DNA of 32,910 bases from SAR324 cluster bacterium (GTDB taxonomy: Bacteria; SAR324; NAC60-12): NCBI GenBank assembly GCA_015232315.1, contig JADFZZ010000044.1:1-32910 (forward strand), in the 5' to 3' direction. Position 1 is the first letter of the stretch; each line of letters begins with the position of its first letter. The position numbers and the translations under genes were made by a program. Below, in pieces: positions 14,781 through 24,656 of this stretch. The notes under the pieces were generated by a model. It was not told the origin of the DNA. It did no database searches and saw only the letters and a list, made by a program, of their open reading frames with translations.

Positions 14781-17700
14781 ATGGGACTCCTGCACCTTGC
14801 CCGGCAGGGAACACTGGAAGCCGCCTGGTTCAGGCCTTTACCCAGTGTGTTGATTCAGCAGATTCTTTCCTGTCTGTATGAAAAAAAGCAGATCACCCTG
14901 CCTTCGCTCATCAATCTGTTTCCCGAACAAGCTTCGACTTTGGAACAACTGGTTTTCAACATGCAATCCCAAGGCTGGTTCCGCGCCCCCAAAACTAGCA
15001 AACTTCAGGGCTTGATGCTGTCCCCTGCCTGGCGTTACCGGGATTTTTTTCTGGAACGAAAAATCTGGAGCAACTTTCCTGAAGCCGAAGAAGAATACAG
15101 TCTGGAACTGTCACAGGAAGCACTCGCCGATTTACCATTATCGCTGGTAAAGCAACTCAAACCGGGAGATCGGGTGCAACTGGCCGGAAAATATCTGCAA
15201 ATCATGGAAATTGACCATGGCGAACACAAACGGGTCCAGGCGCAACCGTCCAAAACCGTGGATGACCGTGAATTGATCTGGCTGGGCACAGGAATGAGAG
15301 GCTCGTGGGAAGTGGCTCAGGCCATCCATGAGTTGTTCCAGACTGTGGATATTCCAGAGTTTTCCAAACGGTTCGGACTGTTTGATCGCACCCGGAGTTT
15401 GCTACAAACAGAACTGGAGCGTTATCAAAAGGTTGTCACGCTGGCAAACGGGATTCAGGTCAACCGGACCCGTGAAGGATTCTGGCGTTACTGGACGTTT
15501 CTGGGAGCACTAGGAAACCTGATTCTTCAGTGGGTTGTGGAACACCATCCGCCGTTTCAGGAGCTGGAAAATTTTTCTGTCACTTCCGATGAATTGGGGG
15601 TGACATGCTCGCATGAAGTGGATTTTGGAAAATTGAAACTGCCGCTGGATCGTGACCAGTTACGAATCTGGGTTCAACAGCATGAATCCGGTTTACGCAA
15701 TCTGTTCGCGCTCAACGAATACTGGCAATTCTTACCCGGTGAATTTCAATTGTCAGAATTGTGTGGCTTTGTCACCGATGACCGCTTGCTGACCGCATAC
15801 CGTAATTATCACGACATGGGTTCCGACATTGTGAAAGGTGAGGCTTCATGGCTGGAATTCAACAGCAGTTCAACCATATCCCAACCTCCGCAGGAAACGC
15901 CTCACTGGCCGGTCGCGGAAAATCTGCTTGAAACGGAACGGGAACGCTGGCGGAAACAGCTTGCTGACTTAGCCGGTCATCAGAGCGCAGTCGCCCAACC
16001 CGCAACACCCGATCAATCAGGCGTTCTGACAATCACCGGAACCTTGCTCAGCGAGTACCTGCGACATCAGCAATGTCAACTCTGGCTGGACTGGAATTTC
16101 CGGAAAATCGCTGATGCCGATGCGCCATTTTCAGCGGATTCCTTACAAGAGTGGCGGCTGGAACAGGGACAACTCCATGAAGCGAAAACGCTGGGCTGGC
16201 TGGAAGAACATCACCCCGGATCATTGCTGGAAATGCCTGACACCGGGGACCAGCGACGTTTATCTCTGCAACAACGATTTACTTTATTCTGGAACGTGTT
16301 GAAACAGATGGAAACCGGCGGAGAGGAACCGGTGCCACGATATATCGCTCATCCGGTTTTGCGGTTTGCACAAGAGGAACATCTGGAATGGATCGGCATT
16401 CCGGATCTGCTGAGAATTTCTCGAAGCGAAAACCAGTATCTGCTGGAAATCGGTGACATCAAACACAGCCGGCAACCGCATTATGGGCACAAATGGCAAA
16501 TAGCGTTTTATGCGCACGTCCTGCGAAAATTGCTGATTCATGCCAACTTTCAGCATATTCAGGTGGCCAACACAGGATTTTTGCTCACACGCCCTCCCAA
16601 AAATCAGGCAGAACCTGTGGAACATTTGGTGGATCTGATACCCTATTTGGCGACCATGCCTGTTTTGCTGAGAAACATGACGGAGTTGGCGAACCATTCG
16701 CCATCCACCGCACAATATTTCATGCAACCCCATTGTGATTCGTGCCCGTTCTTTACGCGATGTTATGCTGAAGCACTCACCAGTCACGAAATCCAGTTCC
16801 TTCCGGGAATGAGCCCGGGTGTGGCCGCCATGCTTCAGCAACAACAGATTCAGCGGTTTCATCAATTCAAAACGTTTCTGGAGCAATCAGAGGCGTTGTT
16901 CAGCCCTCAAAAACAGCGGTTCAGCAATCCACTGGTCGCCATGACCGAACAGCAAATTCGCTTGAAGCAGTCTGTCACCCGACAGTTTCCGGGCAATCTG
17001 GATTTTGCCATCTTTGTTCATCTCAGTCAGCATCCATCGCTGGATCACCCGCTATGTCTGGGTTGGAAAGTCTGGAATGTGTCGCACTCTGCCGAACAGC
17101 ATTCCCCGGTGTTTGAGCAAAACTGGATTCTCACCAGTCTTGAGGAATGGAATTCCCTCTGGAATACGTTTTCAGCAGACTTTTCGAGACTGTGGCACAC
17201 CATACTCCAGGCCAACCGGATTCCGCATGTCTTTTATTTCAACGCTTCGGTTTGGCAGGGACTTCAAACCTTCAAGTGTGGCAACGATCTGGATTATCTG
17301 TGGCATTCCCTGATTCCGAGCCACACGGATCTGCAAAGTCTGTTGCGTCAGCACTTTGACTGGCCTGTTCCCGGAACCTTATCACTGAGTTCCTTGCAAC
17401 GGATTCTGGGTTGGCCTTCAACGCTCCAGTCGTTCAATACCGATTCGCATCTGTTTCAGGAAACCCCCATCCCCCGTTTACTGCTGGAATATCTTCTTTC
17501 AGGTCAAATTTCCGGGCAGAAACATGAGCCGATGGAAGCGTCTCATCCGTTGAAACAGGCAGAGCAATGGCTGGAAACAATTTTAGTGCTGGAACTGGAT
17601 TTATGGAAATGGCTCACAACCCGGATTAAAAGCCAATGGTATCCTGCCAGTGAGGAACTTCCGGGAGCGCAAACTGAATCCCTGTCCCGCAATTTCCGGA

Positions 17701-19544
17701 ATTTTGTGGAACGTGAAAAACAGGAACGGGAGGATGCTGTTCTGAATCTGCAACAGCGTCCGTTGCCTGAACGGGTTGAGTTGTTCAGGGCCGCGGGTCC
17801 CTTGCACTGGAAAGAAACAACGCTGGATGATGAAGGACGGTTTCTCTATTGTTTTCAGGCACCTGAAAATCAGGTTTCCTCAAAATTCCGGGAAGGCGAT
17901 TTCCTCAAACTCCCTGCGTTGGGTATCGCTGATTTACAGGAAGGATGGCCCGTGATTCTGATGCGTCATGATCCGGTACGAGGTGAATTCTGGTTGCGCT
18001 CCCGGCAGGGGAAACTCATGGTCCATGCACAAGCCCGCTATTCGTTGGATGAAGATATCACCGACTGGAATTCCGCCAAGTTGATTCACGCCATTGAAAC
18101 TGTCTTTGAAACCCGTTCTCACCGGCCTTTGAAACAATTGCTCGAAGGTCATGTTTCGGGACATCCACCCCGGGAAGTTCTGAATTGGGTAGAACAATGG
18201 CTAAAGGAATGGAATGGATTGGCCCGCTTGAATTCCACTCAACAAACCGCGTTGAAACTGCCCTTCACCCGAAACCTGTCCTTGATCGAAGGTCCTCCCG
18301 GTACCGGAAAAACCCATTTACTGGGCTGGATTTTGATTGCCCTCATACAGCAGGCGCAAGCTTGCCGACAACCCTTGCGGATCGTTGTCAGCGCCCTCAC
18401 CCATCAGGCCATTGATCAGGTGCTGGAAAAAGTGGTATCGCTGGTTCAACGGCATGGGTTGCCAAATTTTCCGGCCAAAATTTATAAATGGGGCCGCATG
18501 GATTCTGCTGAAGAGGAACCACCAGCATGGCGCGTTCAGCCCTTGAGCGGCAAGGCGGAATTGGAGGCGGAACCCTATGTAATACTGGGCGCGACAGGCT
18601 TTGGCCTGTATCAGTTGTTTGGGAGTCAGTCTGGCGAGTTTCCCGGATTTTTTGACTGGGTGGTGTTTGATGAAGCGTCACAAATGTTGTTGCCGCAGGC
18701 GTTGCTCGCATTGCTTTATGGCCGGGAGCAATTCTTGTTTGTGGGTGACACACGGCAATTGCCGCCCATTATTCTTGGAAACTATAAAAGCGCGTCTTCC
18801 GCCATGTTTCCGGCAAAATCCATTCTGGCGCATCTGCTGGAACGGTATCCGGATCAAGCGCATGTCAGACTGAACCTGACCTACCGCATGAATGACGTGA
18901 TTTGTGAATTTCCCAGCCGACTCTGGTATGAGGGCGAATTGCGACCAGACGTTGGTAATGCGAGGAGTCGTCTGAGCTTGAAATCGGGTGACTTTGATGA
19001 ACTGGAAAGGTTGCTGGACCCTGAACATCCCGTCACGCTGGTGTTGATGGATCATCAGAATTGTGTCCAGACTTCGGTTCAAGAAGCAGAACTGGTGTCT
19101 AAACTGGCCCGGCGTCTGTTGTCTCGCCACCAGAAACAACCGGAAGATATCGCGATCATTTCTCCGCACCGTGCCCAGAATAATTCCATCCGACAGATGT
19201 TACAGAAAATGATGGATCGTTTGCCTGAAAATTTACCTGTCATTGACACGGTGGAACGCATGCAGGGCGCTGAACGGGACATCATTCTCTTTTCGCTCAC
19301 GGCCTCGGATCCGGATTCGCTGGAAAGTCCGTTTCTCAATGATCCAAATCGACTGAATGTCGTATTGACTCGTGCTCGTCACAAACTGGTGATGATCGGC
19401 AGTGTGGCGTTTTTCAGGCATATTCCCTCCACCGAAGACGCCTTGCGGTCGCATGCCTGTTTCAAGCAGTTTCTGGATTATTGCACCGGGCGGAATTCCG
19501 TATTTTACCTCAACTCGGAAAACAGCCTTGAGGCAGGATCGTGA
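14781..19544 (+). CDS. Lhr-like segment + Cas4/RecB-like nuclease + UPF1/DNA2-type SF1 helicase, 5'-truncated
   Basis: The frame has 1587 codons. Residues 1-200 resemble the winged-helix and beta part of Lhr helicases (GLLHLARQGTLEAAW, GDRVQLAGKYLQIMEID, LIWLGTG). About 425-665 is a RecB/Cas4-type nuclease: Cys near 434, GIPDLL near 541, EIGDIKHS near 556 and a trio CDSCPFFTRC near 652-661, giving the one-plus-three cysteine pattern of a 4Fe-4S cluster. About 1140-1580 is an SF1 helicase: GPPGTGKTH near 1170, DEAS near 1295, GDTRQLPP near 1321, TYRMND, ERMQGAERD and NVVLTRARHK. The same frame continues upstream of the ATG (WGICRGERAG), so the true N terminus is lost, and no good ribosome binding site precedes ATG 14781. 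The uninterrupted length suggests recent damage or retained use. A DNA-defence role is inferred from the domains. Confidence 0.85.
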   Translation: MGLLHLARQGTLEAAWFRPLPSVLIQQILSCLYEKKQITLPSLINLFPEQASTLEQLVFNMQSQGWFRAPKTSKLQGLMLSPAWRYRDFFLERKIWSNFPEAEEEYSLELSQEALADLPLSLVKQLKPGDRVQLAGKYLQIMEIDHGEHKRVQAQPSKTVDDRELIWLGTGMRGSWEVAQAIHELFQTVDIPEFSKRFGLFDRTRSLLQTELERYQKVVTLANGIQVNRTREGFWRYWTFLGALGNLILQWVVEHHPPFQELENFSVTSDELGVTCSHEVDFGKLKLPLDRDQLRIWVQQHESGLRNLFALNEYWQFLPGEFQLSELCGFVTDDRLLTAYRNYHDMGSDIVKGEASWLEFNSSSTISQPPQETPHWPVAENLLETERERWRKQLADLAGHQSAVAQPATPDQSGVLTITGTLLSEYLRHQQCQLWLDWNFRKIADADAPFSADSLQEWRLEQGQLHEAKTLGWLEEHHPGSLLEMPDTGDQRRLSLQQRFTLFWNVLKQMETGGEEPVPRYIAHPVLRFAQEEHLEWIGIPDLLRISRSENQYLLEIGDIKHSRQPHYGHKWQIAFYAHVLRKLLIHANFQHIQVANTGFLLTRPPKNQAEPVEHLVDLIPYLATMPVLLRNMTELANHSPSTAQYFMQPHCDSCPFFTRCYAEALTSHEIQFLPGMSPGVAAMLQQQQIQRFHQFKTFLEQSEALFSPQKQRFSNPLVAMTEQQIRLKQSVTRQFPGNLDFAIFVHLSQHPSLDHPLCLGWKVWNVSHSAEQHSPVFEQNWILTSLEEWNSLWNTFSADFSRLWHTILQANRIPHVFYFNASVWQGLQTFKCGNDLDYLWHSLIPSHTDLQSLLRQHFDWPVPGTLSLSSLQRILGWPSTLQSFNTDSHLFQETPIPRLLLEYLLSGQISGQKHEPMEASHPLKQAEQWLETILVLELDLWKWLTTRIKSQWYPASEELPGAQTESLSRNFRNFVEREKQEREDAVLNLQQRPLPERVELFRAAGPLHWKETTLDDEGRFLYCFQAPENQVSSKFREGDFLKLPALGIADLQEGWPVILMRHDPVRGEFWLRSRQGKLMVHAQARYSLDEDITDWNSAKLIHAIETVFETRSHRPLKQLLEGHVSGHPPREVLNWVEQWLKEWNGLARLNSTQQTALKLPFTRNLSLIEGPPGTGKTHLLGWILIALIQQAQACRQPLRIVVSALTHQAIDQVLEKVVSLVQRHGLPNFPAKIYKWGRMDSAEEEPPAWRVQPLSGKAELEAEPYVILGATGFGLYQLFGSQSGEFPGFFDWVVFDEASQMLLPQALLALLYGREQFLFVGDTRQLPPIILGNYKSASSAMFPAKSILAHLLERYPDQAHVRLNLTYRMNDVICEFPSRLWYEGELRPDVGNARSRLSLKSGDFDELERLLDPEHPVTLVLMDHQNCVQTSVQEAELVSKLARRLLSRHQKQPEDIAIISPHRAQNNSIRQMLQKMMDRLPENLPVIDTVERMQGAERDIILFSLTASDPDSLESPFLNDPNRLNVVLTRARHKLVMIGSVAFFRHIPSTEDALRSHACFKQFLDYCTGRNSVFYLNSENSLEAGS

Positions 19545-19559
19545 ACAGGGGAAAACGGT

Positions 19560-20582
19560 TCACTTCAGTTTGTAGGTGAAGTTGATCATAAATTCATTCT
19601 GGCTGGAATAGCCATAACGGTTGGAATAGGTGGGAATGGTGATGCCTAACTCCATATCGTTCTTGCCGGATAAAAATCCGAATTTCGCTTCCATCACTCT
19701 GTTTCCGGAGGAATCACTCCACACCAAATCATTATCTCCCGCAAGTCGGCTGGAAACGGTCATGAAATAGCGGTTGCCCCGTCCCAGTACAGGCACTTCG
19801 TCAGCCACATTGAAATCCACAGTGCCTACCAGTTTGACTGCGGTATCCAGTGAAAAACGGTCTTCAAACCGGGCGACATAGGGAATTGACAAATACCATT
19901 TGACGTATTTGTCAAACATCCAGGAATAAGGCAAATCGACCGATGTCTGGCTGTCTTCCGTTTTATCTTTGGAATTGGCGAGTGGGCCCACATCAAAACC
20001 CAGCAGATCCTTCAGAACGGCTGGTGCGGGCAAGGGGGCTTCTGCCTGTTCATGTGTTTCCGTCTCTGATCGGGTTCTGACTTTTTTCTGGGCCGCATGA
20101 GCAGGCATATCTTGCTCAAAGTTTGTCTCCCGGGACAGGTAATCAAGCGGAAGCGTTTCGTCAACAGGATCATCCTGCTTTGAGTTTGCTGATGAAGGCC
20201 ATGTCTGCTGTGAATTTTCCGCAAGCTGTTCAAAGGTGAATATCCCTGTGGATTTCCAGTTATTTTGTTTGCGGCGAGTCGGGGCGGCGGGATAATATCC
20301 GGTCTCCGGTCTTAGATAATTGTAAGCAATCTCATCCCGTGTCTCATGGATTTCGGGAATAATTTCTTTTTCAGGCACAGGTTCTTCAGTGGTTGCCGGT
20401 GTTTGTTCAGTAAGAATATTTTCAGGAAAAACGGGTAATGCTTCCATAGAAAACGCATCGGAATGAGAACTTTCCAATGGAACATTACGGGGAAATTCAG
20501 AACTGTCCCGCCTGACACAAATAACTATGGCAATAATGGCTGTCAGTGAATAAAACAGCCCCCATCGAATCCATTTTGTCAT
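19560..20582 (-). CDS. Membrane-anchored protein of unknown function
   Basis: The 340-residue protein has an N-terminal hydrophobic segment (LFYSLTAIIAIVICV, about residues 9-23) that fits a membrane anchor or uncleaved signal, then about 160 residues rich in Pro, Glu, Thr and Ser that are probably disordered. The C-terminal 140 residues look beta-rich with alternating patterns (AVKLVGTVDFNVADEV, RYFMTVSSRLAG, MINFTYKLK), which could be a small envelope barrel or a beta sandwich. I do not recognise the family. It follows the phosphodiesterase gene with a 4-nt ATGA overlap and so shares its transcript. It converges with the large helicase gene, with only 15 nt between the stops. Confidence 0.75.
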   Translation of the reverse strand: MTKWIRWGLFYSLTAIIAIVICVRRDSSEFPRNVPLESSHSDAFSMEALPVFPENILTEQTPATTEEPVPEKEIIPEIHETRDEIAYNYLRPETGYYPAAPTRRKQNNWKSTGIFTFEQLAENSQQTWPSSANSKQDDPVDETLPLDYLSRETNFEQDMPAHAAQKKVRTRSETETHEQAEAPLPAPAVLKDLLGFDVGPLANSKDKTEDSQTSVDLPYSWMFDKYVKWYLSIPYVARFEDRFSLDTAVKLVGTVDFNVADEVPVLGRGNRYFMTVSSRLAGDNDLVWSDSSGNRVMEAKFGFLSGKNDMELGITIPTYSNRYGYSSQNEFMINFTYKLK

Positions 20583-21388
20583 TTGCGTTCTTCAAGAAAC
20601 CGGGTTTTTAATTGATGCAGGCACAACGCCTGATTGGAAAAAATCCAGTCGACGCCTCTGTTGATTTCTCGAAACAAGGCATTGAGCGACTCAATAAATC
20701 CTGTTCCCACCTGCTGTCCGGCCTGCCGGTGCCGATTCACAAACCTGTTGGTCATCAGGGCGTAATGGCCTGTGATGCCTCCATAATTTTTCTGGAGTGC
20801 GTCATGACTCAATGTTGGCAGATTGATTTCTGCCACAGACAACAACGATGACCGCGGAACAAAAGTGGTGTATTGGAACATTTCAGGATGGAGTGTGATG
20901 AGATGGAAATCCACCGCGGGCGTTAAATTCTGAAACAACTGGCGGAGAATATCTGACTGTTTTTCTGGTTCAGGGTAATGTTCCTGCTTGAGTTCCACCA
21001 TCAGATGCAGTTTTTTGCCATAACGCTGGATCAATGCTTCCAGCGTCGGAATCACCGGGAACTGCTGTCGGACTTCCGGCATGGTCATTTGTGAAATCAC
21101 GTGAGAACTTCCGAACAGCCTCCTTCCATCCGTATCATGAAACACCACCGGACATAAATCACGGGTCCAGCGAATATCCAGTTCGATTCCCCACAGTCCC
21201 GCCTCCAGGATGGGATCAAACGCGGAAAAGGTATTTTCAAACACTGTCCGGTTGTCGCGTTCGCCTCGATGGGAGATGATTTTGCAGGCTTCAATTTTTG
21301 ATATTTCCGGAACAGGCTGTGGCCAGTGCTTGAAAAAATGATCCACTGACCAGTGAAAGGGTTGTTCGATCCAACCTGGAACACTCAT
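20579..21388 (-). CDS. Glycerophosphodiester phosphodiesterase family protein
   Basis: GDPD enzymes hydrolyse glycerophosphodiesters to glycerol 3-phosphate and an alcohol, using a metal in a TIM barrel. The signature is present: ISHRGERDN with ENTFSAFDPILEAG, then GIELDIRWTRD and PVVFHDTDGRR, with MVELKQE further on. From ATG 21388 the protein is about 269 residues; I prefer this start because TTAGGA lies a few nt upstream, although the frame is open to ATG 21436. No signal peptide is evident, so it is probably cytosolic. It overlaps the next gene by 4 nt. Confidence 0.88.
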   Translation of the reverse strand: MSVPGWIEQPFHWSVDHFFKHWPQPVPEISKIEACKIISHRGERDNRTVFENTFSAFDPILEAGLWGIELDIRWTRDLCPVVFHDTDGRRLFGSSHVISQMTMPEVRQQFPVIPTLEALIQRYGKKLHLMVELKQEHYPEPEKQSDILRQLFQNLTPAVDFHLITLHPEMFQYTTFVPRSSLLSVAEINLPTLSHDALQKNYGGITGHYALMTNRFVNRHRQAGQQVGTGFIESLNALFREINRGVDWIFSNQALCLHQLKTRFLEERK

Positions 21389-21462
21389 ATTTTTCCTAAC
21401 CCGGCATAACCGGAACCATTTTTTGCCCTTGTGCACAAAATGACACTTGTCAGACTAATGTG

Positions 21463-24400
21463 TTATTTCAATTCTCGAAAAATCACCTGAATGGGATGAT
21501 TGGGATTGAAATGCCGGAATCGTTCGACCTGGCTACGGCATGAAAAACCGGTCACCACCACCCGCTCTCGTTGGAGTGGATTATCCGGGATATGTTTGGC
21601 CCAGCTCAGCTCATAAATGCCTCTGGACTCCTCAGCATGATTGGCTTCATGGCCATAGGTTCCCGCCATGCCGCAACAGCCGACTGAGAGTGGTTTCAGC
21701 TTCAGACCGAACATGGCAAAGACTTCCTGCCATTGTTTTTGCGAAAGAAGCGCTCCGGTTTTTTCCATGCAATGTCCAAGCAACTGATATTCTGATTCTG
21801 TTTTAGCCTTGAACTTCCGGAGTTGTTCTTTTTGCGTGACCAGCCATTCCTGGATCAACTGAACCTCAAATTTCATGGGTTTTTCCAGCAGTTCAGGATA
21901 TTCATCCCGATACGTCAGGACAACACTGGGGTCCACCCCGATCATCGGAATTCCACATACGGCAATCTGTTCCAGAAGCAACGAGTTTTCATGAGCGATG
22001 TCTTTGAATTTTGAAAGAAAGCCTTTCACATGCAGAGGCTTTCCATTGGGATGATAGGGCGCAATGTAAACCTGATATCCCAGAAATGAGAGAAAATCAT
22101 AAATATCGAGCACCAGGTTGGATTCATAAAACGAGGTGAAGGCATCCTGTAGCAAAATCACACTTTTTGCTTTTTGTGCTGGCGACAACTGTTTCAGTTG
22201 GTCTATCCGGAATTCAGGAATATTCCGTTGCCGGATTCCTGTGGATAGGGGAATTCTGCTGAATTTCGGCAGGTCTACCAAGCCAATCATGTTGCGAAAC
22301 AGCCATTGCACAGGCTGGCTTTTTAAAATGGCGTTCACCAGCAAGGGAAACCGTGACGCGAACACCCCGATATATTCCATACTGGCAATGAAATAATCCT
22401 TGAGGGGTCTGAGATATCGGGTGTGGTAGGCATCCAGAAAACGACTGCGGAACGAGGGCACATCCACATGTACAGGACATTGGGTGGCACAGGCTTTACA
22501 GGCAAGGCATCCAGCCATCGCGTCATAGACTTCATGCGAATAGTCGTAGTCCCGGTTTTTTTGAAAAGTATTAAAAAATCTGCCAATCCATTTGCCGGGA
22601 ATTCCACCCCAAACAGGAACCGCTGGTGTTAGCGAGAGTCGGCGGAGCCATTCCCGCATCAATCCAGCCCGGCCTTTGGGGGAATGAATCCGGTCTCTGG
22701 TAATTTTGGAGGAAGGACACATCACATCATTCGGATCATAATTGAAACAGGCGCCGTTGCCATTGCAACTGATGGAGGTTTCATACGTGATCTGAAACTC
22801 CGGTTTGATCTGACGGTCATAATGCCCACGAAGCGGAGCCTCCACCTTGACGAGTTTGTTTTCCATGGAAAGGGGCGCGACAATTTTTCCCGGATTCAAT
22901 TTGTTGAACGGATCAAACGCTTCCTTGATTCGGCGCAGATCCGCATAAAGTTCCTCGCCAAAAAACTGTGGTGTGTATTCGCTACGAAAACCTTTGCCGT
23001 GTTCGGCCCACATCACACCGCCATATTTTCTGACCATTGCGACCACTTTATCGGAAATTTCACGCACCCAGCTTTCTTCGAGCGGATTCTGCATGTCGAG
23101 TGCGGGCCTAACATGCAGACAACCAACATCCACATGGCCGAACATGGCATATTCCAATCCGTATCCATCTAAAAGCGCCTTGAGTTCGCGGATGTAGCTT
23201 GCCAGATGTTCCGGCGGAACGGCAGTGTCTTCGATGAACGGGATGGGCTTCCGTTTTCCTTTGGTGTTTCCAAGCAAACCAACACCTTTTTTGCGTAAAT
23301 TCCACAAAGATTTGATTTCTTCCGGTTTGTCCGTGAGGTAATAGCCGGTGGCATGTCCCGTATGTTGGTCCGGTTGTTCCATGGCCTGTCTGAACGCGTT
23401 AATTTTTGCTGTGATCGGTTCCAGTTGGTCACCGGTGAATTCCACCAGATTGATCGCACGGGTCGGTCGGTCGCCCTCATCCTGAATGAAATCCTTGACC
23501 TGCAAAAAAATCTCATCTTCCCGGGCCAGCGTCAGAATTTTTTCATCGACGGTTTCAATGGATTCAGGGTCGGCATTGACCAGGATTTCCGCGTCACTCA
23601 ACGCATGATCAAACGATTCATATTTCATCACGATCAATTGCTTGAACTTCGGCATGGGTGTTATTTTCAGTTTTGCCTGCGTGATGAAGGCCAGCGTTCC
23701 TTCTGAACCGGAAAGAAGGTAATTCAGGTTGAAGGTTCCGGTTTCATTTTCATAAACTTTTGCCAGATTGTAGCCTGTCAGAAACCGGCTGAGTTTGGGG
23801 AATACCTCTTTGATCAAGTCCTGTTTTCGGGTGACGATTCCATCCACCTGCTGATGAATCAGGCCCACCATGTCAGTTCGTTCCTTGACCAGTTCCAGTG
23901 GCTCAGTGGCCAGTGGTTCCGCATCCCATAGCGTGCCATCGGAAAGCACACAGGACAGCGCCAGAATGTGGTTGCTGGTTTTTCCGTGAACCCGTGAACC
24001 CTGGCCGCAGGCATCGGTATTGATCATGCCGCCGAGCGTGGCCCGGTTGCTGGGAGAAAGATTCGGTGCGAAAAAGACTTTATGGGGACGCAAAAATTCA
24101 TTCAACTGATCCAGCACAACTCCGGGCTGAACCAACACCCAGCCTTCTTCCAGGTTCAACTCCAGAATCTGGTTCATATGCCGGGAACAGTCCACCACGA
24201 TACCAGACGAAAGGGATTGACCGTTGGTTCCGGTGCCGCCGCCCCGTGGTGAAAACTGAATTTCCTTAAATGGCTCTTCAGTAGCGATTTTCAGCAAGGT
24301 AACAATATCCTGCTGATCTCGTGGATAGACCACAGCCTGAGGCAGAATCTGGTAAATACTGTTGTCAGTAGCTGTTATCAGGCGGGTTCCCAGATCATCC

Positions 24401-24495
24401 TGAATTTGTCCGCGGAAGCCTGAGGTTCGGATTTTTCCGAGAAATTCAGAATACAGCCAGTTGAGGGGAACTTGTTCATCCAGACGTGGGATCAT
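21463..24495 (-). CDS. ydiJ: YdiJ-type FAD/4Fe-4S D-2-hydroxyacid dehydrogenase
   Basis: The 1010 residues match the length and order of E. coli YdiJ, a D-2-hydroxyglutarate/D-lactate type dehydrogenase. The N-terminal FAD-binding (PCMH) domain has RGGGTGTNGQ near 84 and NRATLGGMINTDACG near 150; the FAD-oxidase C domain follows (to about 530) with GHVDVGCLHVRP. Two iron-sulfur motifs come next: CNGNGACFNYDPNDVMCPS near 578 and CLACKACATQCP near 662. A C-terminal cysteine-rich (CCG) domain ends with VGCCGMAGTYGHE near 937. It would oxidise a 2-hydroxyacid on FAD and pass electrons through the clusters to an unknown acceptor. All motifs look intact. Confidence 0.93.
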   Translation of the reverse strand: MIPRLDEQVPLNWLYSEFLGKIRTSGFRGQIQDDLGTRLITATDNSIYQILPQAVVYPRDQQDIVTLLKIATEEPFKEIQFSPRGGGTGTNGQSLSSGIVVDCSRHMNQILELNLEEGWVLVQPGVVLDQLNEFLRPHKVFFAPNLSPSNRATLGGMINTDACGQGSRVHGKTSNHILALSCVLSDGTLWDAEPLATEPLELVKERTDMVGLIHQQVDGIVTRKQDLIKEVFPKLSRFLTGYNLAKVYENETGTFNLNYLLSGSEGTLAFITQAKLKITPMPKFKQLIVMKYESFDHALSDAEILVNADPESIETVDEKILTLAREDEIFLQVKDFIQDEGDRPTRAINLVEFTGDQLEPITAKINAFRQAMEQPDQHTGHATGYYLTDKPEEIKSLWNLRKKGVGLLGNTKGKRKPIPFIEDTAVPPEHLASYIRELKALLDGYGLEYAMFGHVDVGCLHVRPALDMQNPLEESWVREISDKVVAMVRKYGGVMWAEHGKGFRSEYTPQFFGEELYADLRRIKEAFDPFNKLNPGKIVAPLSMENKLVKVEAPLRGHYDRQIKPEFQITYETSISCNGNGACFNYDPNDVMCPSSKITRDRIHSPKGRAGLMREWLRRLSLTPAVPVWGGIPGKWIGRFFNTFQKNRDYDYSHEVYDAMAGCLACKACATQCPVHVDVPSFRSRFLDAYHTRYLRPLKDYFIASMEYIGVFASRFPLLVNAILKSQPVQWLFRNMIGLVDLPKFSRIPLSTGIRQRNIPEFRIDQLKQLSPAQKAKSVILLQDAFTSFYESNLVLDIYDFLSFLGYQVYIAPYHPNGKPLHVKGFLSKFKDIAHENSLLLEQIAVCGIPMIGVDPSVVLTYRDEYPELLEKPMKFEVQLIQEWLVTQKEQLRKFKAKTESEYQLLGHCMEKTGALLSQKQWQEVFAMFGLKLKPLSVGCCGMAGTYGHEANHAEESRGIYELSWAKHIPDNPLQRERVVVTGFSCRSQVERFRHFNPNHPIQVIFRELK

Positions 24496-24547
24496 AAATT
24501 AATGTTCCATGAAGGTTTAGAATTTTGGGGAATTAAATATGGTTAAA

Positions 24548-24656
24548 TCAAGGAAGGTGTTCCAGATCATCGAGATCTTTATAAGCAATAATCAACTTTC
24601 TCCTCGTTAAGCAATCTCAAAAAATCCTTGAAGTCGCTCGGTAGCTCGATGTCCAC
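24548..24656 (-). pseudogene. Nucleotidyltransferase remnant (both ends kept, middle deleted)
   Basis: From GTG 24656 the minus strand reads DIELPSDFKDFLRLLNEEKV followed by DYCL and a stop. This resembles the N terminus of a family of small nucleotidyltransferases that normally continues with a GGYA motif. In another frame the same short region then gives AYKDLDDLEHLP and a stop (24548-24550), like the C-terminal tail of the same family (KDLxDLExL). The catalytic part is gone, so this is a deletion scar of 109 bp. The family assignment is from memory of conserved patterns. Confidence 0.55.
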
